Assembly: GCA_035268885.1 (NCBI GenBank)
Contig: DATFKA010000054.1
Span: 1-8,417, forward strand
Source of the DNA: DATFKA01 sp035268885
GTDB lineage: Bacteria > Bacteroidota > Bacteroidia > Chitinophagales > Saprospiraceae
DNA length: 8,417 bases
Direction: 5' to 3'
A program made the translations under genes and the position numbers. The notes beneath the pieces were generated by a model. The model was not told where the DNA came from and made no database searches. It saw only the letters and a program-made list of their open reading frames with translations. Every line of letters starts with the position of its first letter. The first letter of the stretch is position 1. Shown piece by piece: positions 6,033 through 8,417 of the stretch.

Positions 6033-7001
6033 TTAGAGTAGGTAGAATACCAGGAATACAAAGACCCAGACTAAATCTACAAAGTGCCAGTACAGACCAA
6101 TCTTTTCTACCATCTCGTATCCATTCTTACGAGCGGCGTAGATACCACTACCTGCGTTGATGGCAATAATAATCAGGAATAAGACACCTGAGAAAACGTG
6201 GAAACCGTGAAAGCCGGTAATTCCATAGAATAAGGCACCAAAGGCCATCGGCCCAAAGGATTGCATGCGTACCTCCCCATCATATTCTCCCCCGGTCACC
6301 TGATATTTGCGCTGCAGGAAATTATTTTCGTTGACGTAATAGCCGGCATGATCCCCCTGAGAGTAGTCGTGCGTTTCTTCAGCGTGTTCGCCGCCTTCAC
6401 CGCCGTGCTCTCCTTCGCCATGGTGACCACCTGCTTTATGAATGAGATAAGTCTCACCCGCATCGAAGGTCTCATCAGATACCGATCCATCTTCGTTCAG
6501 GTAAACCCCGGACGTGGTGTGGGTACCAAAAGGATTGCGGGTCACCGTCATGTGCTCTTCGCCGATCAGGTTGGTCCACTCCCAGGCCTGACAGCCGAGG
6601 AAGCCAAGTCCTCCCAGGATGGTCAATACCATCCAGAAGACTACGCCTTTTTGGTTTTCGCGGTGTCCTTCCTGAACTGCCCGTACCATGGTAACGGAAC
6701 TGATGATCAGTAGGAATGACATGAAGGTAACAAAGATCAAAGGAGCCTTATCGCCGGGGAACCAGGTATGAATCCCAAAGGGTGCCGTCTGGAAAACCGC
6801 ATCGGGTACGGGCCAGGTCGGAGAACTGAATCTCAATGCCCCATAGGCAATCAAGAAGCCAGAAAAAGTAAAGGCATCTGATAAGAGGAAATACCACATC
6901 ATCAGCTTACCATAACTGGCTTTAAAGGGAGCTTTCGCTCCTTCCCACATGCCAGATTCCTGTTCCTTGTCTTTCGTTATAGCAGTATCTGTTGAAGCCA
7001 T
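6033..7001 (-). CDS. Cytochrome c oxidase subunit III, long form with His-rich periplasmic insert
   Basis: A 322-residue subunit III of a heme-copper oxidase, an inner-membrane structural subunit that stabilises the catalytic core. Helices are visible at about 34-56, 87-107, 119-142, 247-280 (probably with a break) and 303-322. Signatures are GCQAWEW (136-142), ITGFHGFHVFSG (261-272) and YWHFVDLVWVFVF (304-316). Between GCQAWEW and the next helix lies an unusually long loop (about 145-245), where a short loop is normal. Its part 188-218 is rich in His, Gly and Glu, with seven histidines (188, 193, 194, 199, 206, 211, 218). Topology places the loop in the periplasm. The ATG at 7001 has no clear Shine-Dalgarno site. 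It lies between the short subunit III gene and subunit IV. Confidence 0.93.
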   Translation of the reverse strand: MASTDTAITKDKEQESGMWEGAKAPFKASYGKLMMWYFLLSDAFTFSGFLIAYGALRFSSPTWPVPDAVFQTAPFGIHTWFPGDKAPLIFVTFMSFLLIISSVTMVRAVQEGHRENQKGVVFWMVLTILGGLGFLGCQAWEWTNLIGEEHMTVTRNPFGTHTTSGVYLNEDGSVSDETFDAGETYLIHKAGGHHGEGEHGGEGGEHAEETHDYSQGDHAGYYVNENNFLQRKYQVTGGEYDGEVRMQSFGPMAFGALFYGITGFHGFHVFSGVLFLIIIAINAGSGIYAARKNGYEMVEKIGLYWHFVDLVWVFVFLVFYLL

Positions 7002-7034
7002 TCGTCTTTCGTTCTTTTATTTGTTTATTTGTAA

Positions 7035-7052
7035 AGGCGAAGTTATTCGCCT
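7035..7052. repeat. Hairpin in the gap between the two subunit III genes
   Basis: AGGCGAA (7035-7041) and TTCGCCT (7046-7052) form a perfect 7-bp stem with a GTTA loop. It sits in the 110-bp gap between the two subunit III genes. On the minus strand the 3' arm is followed by TTTACAAAT, a weak T-run, so partial termination or mRNA processing is possible; on the plus strand the sequence after it is T-rich. A full terminator is unlikely because subunit III and IV should be made with ctaB. Confidence 0.5.
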
Positions 7053-7111
7053 ATTTCTTTATTTCCAATTAATCGAGCCAGGAATTTTGAATATTCCGGG
7101 CCCAAAAGGCT

Positions 7112-7699
7112 TTATCCCTGCAGAATAAAAAATAAAAGCAGGTAAACCCACAACAAATCTACGAAATGCCAGTAGATAAGCGTCATTTCAAAGCGAAGTT
7201 TTCGCTTTTTAGTTAGCTTATAGGGTAATGTAAAGGCGTGTAGCAAAGCAACCAGTAGGGCTGCGATACCCCCCAAAACGTGGGCTACGTGTACACCAGA
7301 GATGACATATACAAAAGAGCCGGAGGGGTTGGTGGTTAATTCCACACCTATGCCGACCAGCGCCTGCCAGCCCAGATACTGAGACACAACAAAGCCCAAT
7401 CCCAATACAAACGAAAGTACCATCAACCAGCGGTAGGCCTGTACATTACCCTTTTTAAAGGACAAATAAGAGCCGTGCAGGCTCAGACTACTCGCCAGCA
7501 AAATGATCGTACTTACAAAAAATACGTTCGGCAGGCGGAATTCCAGCCAGTTACCGGCCGCCTGACGTACAATATAGGCACTGGTGAAAGCAGCAAACAT
7601 CATCATCAGACTACCACAAGCCACAATCAGTGCAAACTTCTTAGGATGTATTTTATTTCTTCTCGTAATTTCTTGTCTATTCGCCACTATACTATCCAT
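7112..7699 (-). CDS. Cytochrome c oxidase subunit III, short form
   Basis: A 195-residue heme-copper oxidase subunit III with five predicted helices (about 24-45, 58-77, 90-109, 132-157 and 174-194). Conserved signatures are SGVHVAHVLGG (134-144) and YWHFVDLLWVYLLLFF (176-191), the counterparts of the same segments in the longer copy next to it. It lacks the long periplasmic insert. Two tandem subunit III genes are a recurrent arrangement in Bacteroidota oxidase clusters; each may occupy its own position in the complex or serve one oxidase form. I chose the ATG at 7699. A TTG at 7711, immediately after the ctaB stop codon, would add four residues (MKRN) and cannot be excluded. The close junction with ctaB implies translational coupling. 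Confidence 0.92.
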   Translation of the reverse strand: MDSIVANRQEITRRNKIHPKKFALIVACGSLMMMFAAFTSAYIVRQAAGNWLEFRLPNVFFVSTIILLASSLSLHGSYLSFKKGNVQAYRWLMVLSFVLGLGFVVSQYLGWQALVGIGVELTTNPSGSFVYVISGVHVAHVLGGIAALLVALLHAFTLPYKLTKKRKLRFEMTLIYWHFVDLLWVYLLLFFILQG

Positions 7700-7711
7700 A
7701 TTTCTTTTCAA

Positions 7712-8417
7712 TTATACTTTATCTAAAAATAATACCACCAATCCCAGTGGAATGTAACTAATAGAATAAAACATGAGCATCAAAGCCGCCTTACGATCTT
7801 GCTTCCGGTAAAAATTCCAGGAAAATACCGCATAAACCAGGCTAAGAACAACCAGCGTAATCAAAGAAAACAAACCGGTCTGGCCCACGTAATAAGGCAC
7901 CATAACTACGGGAATCAAAAATAGCGCGTATAAAATAGATTGCCAGGTAACCGCAGCATCCGGCTTTCCACCTTTCATCGGCATCAGCCGGTAACCTGCA
8001 TTTTTGTAATCTTCAAAACCTAACCAGCCAATCGACCAGAAATGGGGAAATTGCCACAAAAACTGAATAAAGAACAGGGCTAAACCCAGGCTGGTAATCG
8101 TTCCCTGCGCGGCCACGACACCAATCAGGGTAGGTAAAGCGCCCGGAAGAGCGCCAACCGTAACCGCAATGGGTGAAATACGCTTTACGGGAGTATAAAC
8201 AAATGCGTATAAGACCAATGCCAAAGTTCCCAAAAATGCCGTCCAGGGATTAAAAAAGGCTAAGAGGGTAATTCCCAGCAGACTCATCAGCCCCGCCGCC
8301 AGTACCGCTTCCGATACAGACATCCGGTTGGCCGCCAGAGGACGATCTGCGGTACGCTTCATCATAGCATCGTAATCCCGCTCTAATACCTGATTCAAAG
8401 TATTAGCAGCCCCGGTG
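7712..8417 (-). CDS. ctaB: Protoheme IX farnesyltransferase (heme O synthase), N-terminus outside window
   Basis: An integral membrane prenyltransferase of the UbiA superfamily that adds farnesyl diphosphate to heme b, giving heme O, a precursor or direct cofactor of heme-copper oxidases. The reading frame runs off the right edge: the first complete residues are TGAANTLNQVLERD. The TTG at 8396-8398 is an internal leucine, not a start. The first Asp-rich motif N-Q-V-x-E-R-D-x-D-x-M-M-K-R-T is intact. The second conserved segment is WLGFEDYKNAGYRLMP. About seven hydrophobic segments follow the first motif, fitting the nine-helix family with the first helices missing. The C-terminus is complete, with the TAA at 7712-7714. 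It heads the oxidase genes in this window, directly abutting the short subunit III gene. Confidence 0.95.
   Translation of the reverse strand, partial: TGAANTLNQVLERDYDAMMKRTADRPLAANRMSVSEAVLAAGLMSLLGITLLAFFNPWTAFLGTLALVLYAFVYTPVKRISPIAVTVGALPGALPTLIGVVAAQGTITSLGLALFFIQFLWQFPHFWSIGWLGFEDYKNAGYRLMPMKGGKPDAAVTWQSILYALFLIPVVMVPYYVGQTGLFSLITLVVLSLVYAVFSWNFYRKQDRKAALMLMFYSISYIPLGLVVLFLDKV

Noticed and set aside
6261..6713. 150-residue plus-strand open frame opposite subunit III
   Set aside because: It is antisense to a clear oxidase gene and has no recognisable domain; the GC pattern of the real gene keeps it open.
8396..8398. TTG at 8398 as start of ctaB
   Set aside because: The frame continues to the window edge with the conserved TGAANTLNQ sequence that precedes the first Asp-rich motif, so the TTG codes for an internal leucine.

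Overview
The window looks like chromosomal DNA from a member of the Bacteroidota. The evidence is the gene order ctaB, two consecutive subunit III genes of cytochrome c oxidase, subunit IV, an SCO-like gene, DUF420 and a small CPMC protein. Most genes also lack Shine-Dalgarno sites and have A/T-rich leaders, and base composition in the genes is near-neutral. A Saprospiria/Lewinella-like or Cytophagia-like host is my inference, not something the sequence proves. No rRNA, tRNA, CRISPR array, transposase gene or integrase was seen.

Left half, plus strand (267-3786): a compact run of four housekeeping-type genes with gaps of 12-35 bp. They encode a membrane-anchored alpha/beta hydrolase, uracil-DNA glycosylase (ung), a DUF423 four-helix membrane protein and an M32-family zinc metallocarboxypeptidase. 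They are probably co-transcribed but share no obvious pathway. An AT-rich leader of 266 bp with no convincing gene precedes them.

Right half, minus strand (8417 down to 3797): the assembly and accessory end of a heme-copper oxidase cluster. In transcription order it holds ctaB (heme O synthase, cut by the window edge), a short subunit III, a second, longer subunit III with a His/Glu/Gly-rich periplasmic insert, and subunit IV. A strong hairpin terminator follows. A second block then begins with an SCO-like thioredoxin-fold protein that has no cysteine, continues with a DUF420 (CtaM-type) membrane protein carrying a perfect EF-hand loop, and ends with a small CPMC-motif membrane protein. Catalytic subunits I and II are not in the window and probably lie beyond 8417. 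The two strand blocks converge with only 10 bp between stop codons.

The most interesting material is the second block. The usual copper-binding thiols of SCO are absent from the SCO-like protein. A calcium-type loop sits in the periplasmic face of the DUF420 protein. A neighbouring small protein offers an exported CxxC motif. Two intergenic near-perfect palindromes with the same AGG-N4-CCT core (2252-2271 and 4708-4731) are also unexplained.
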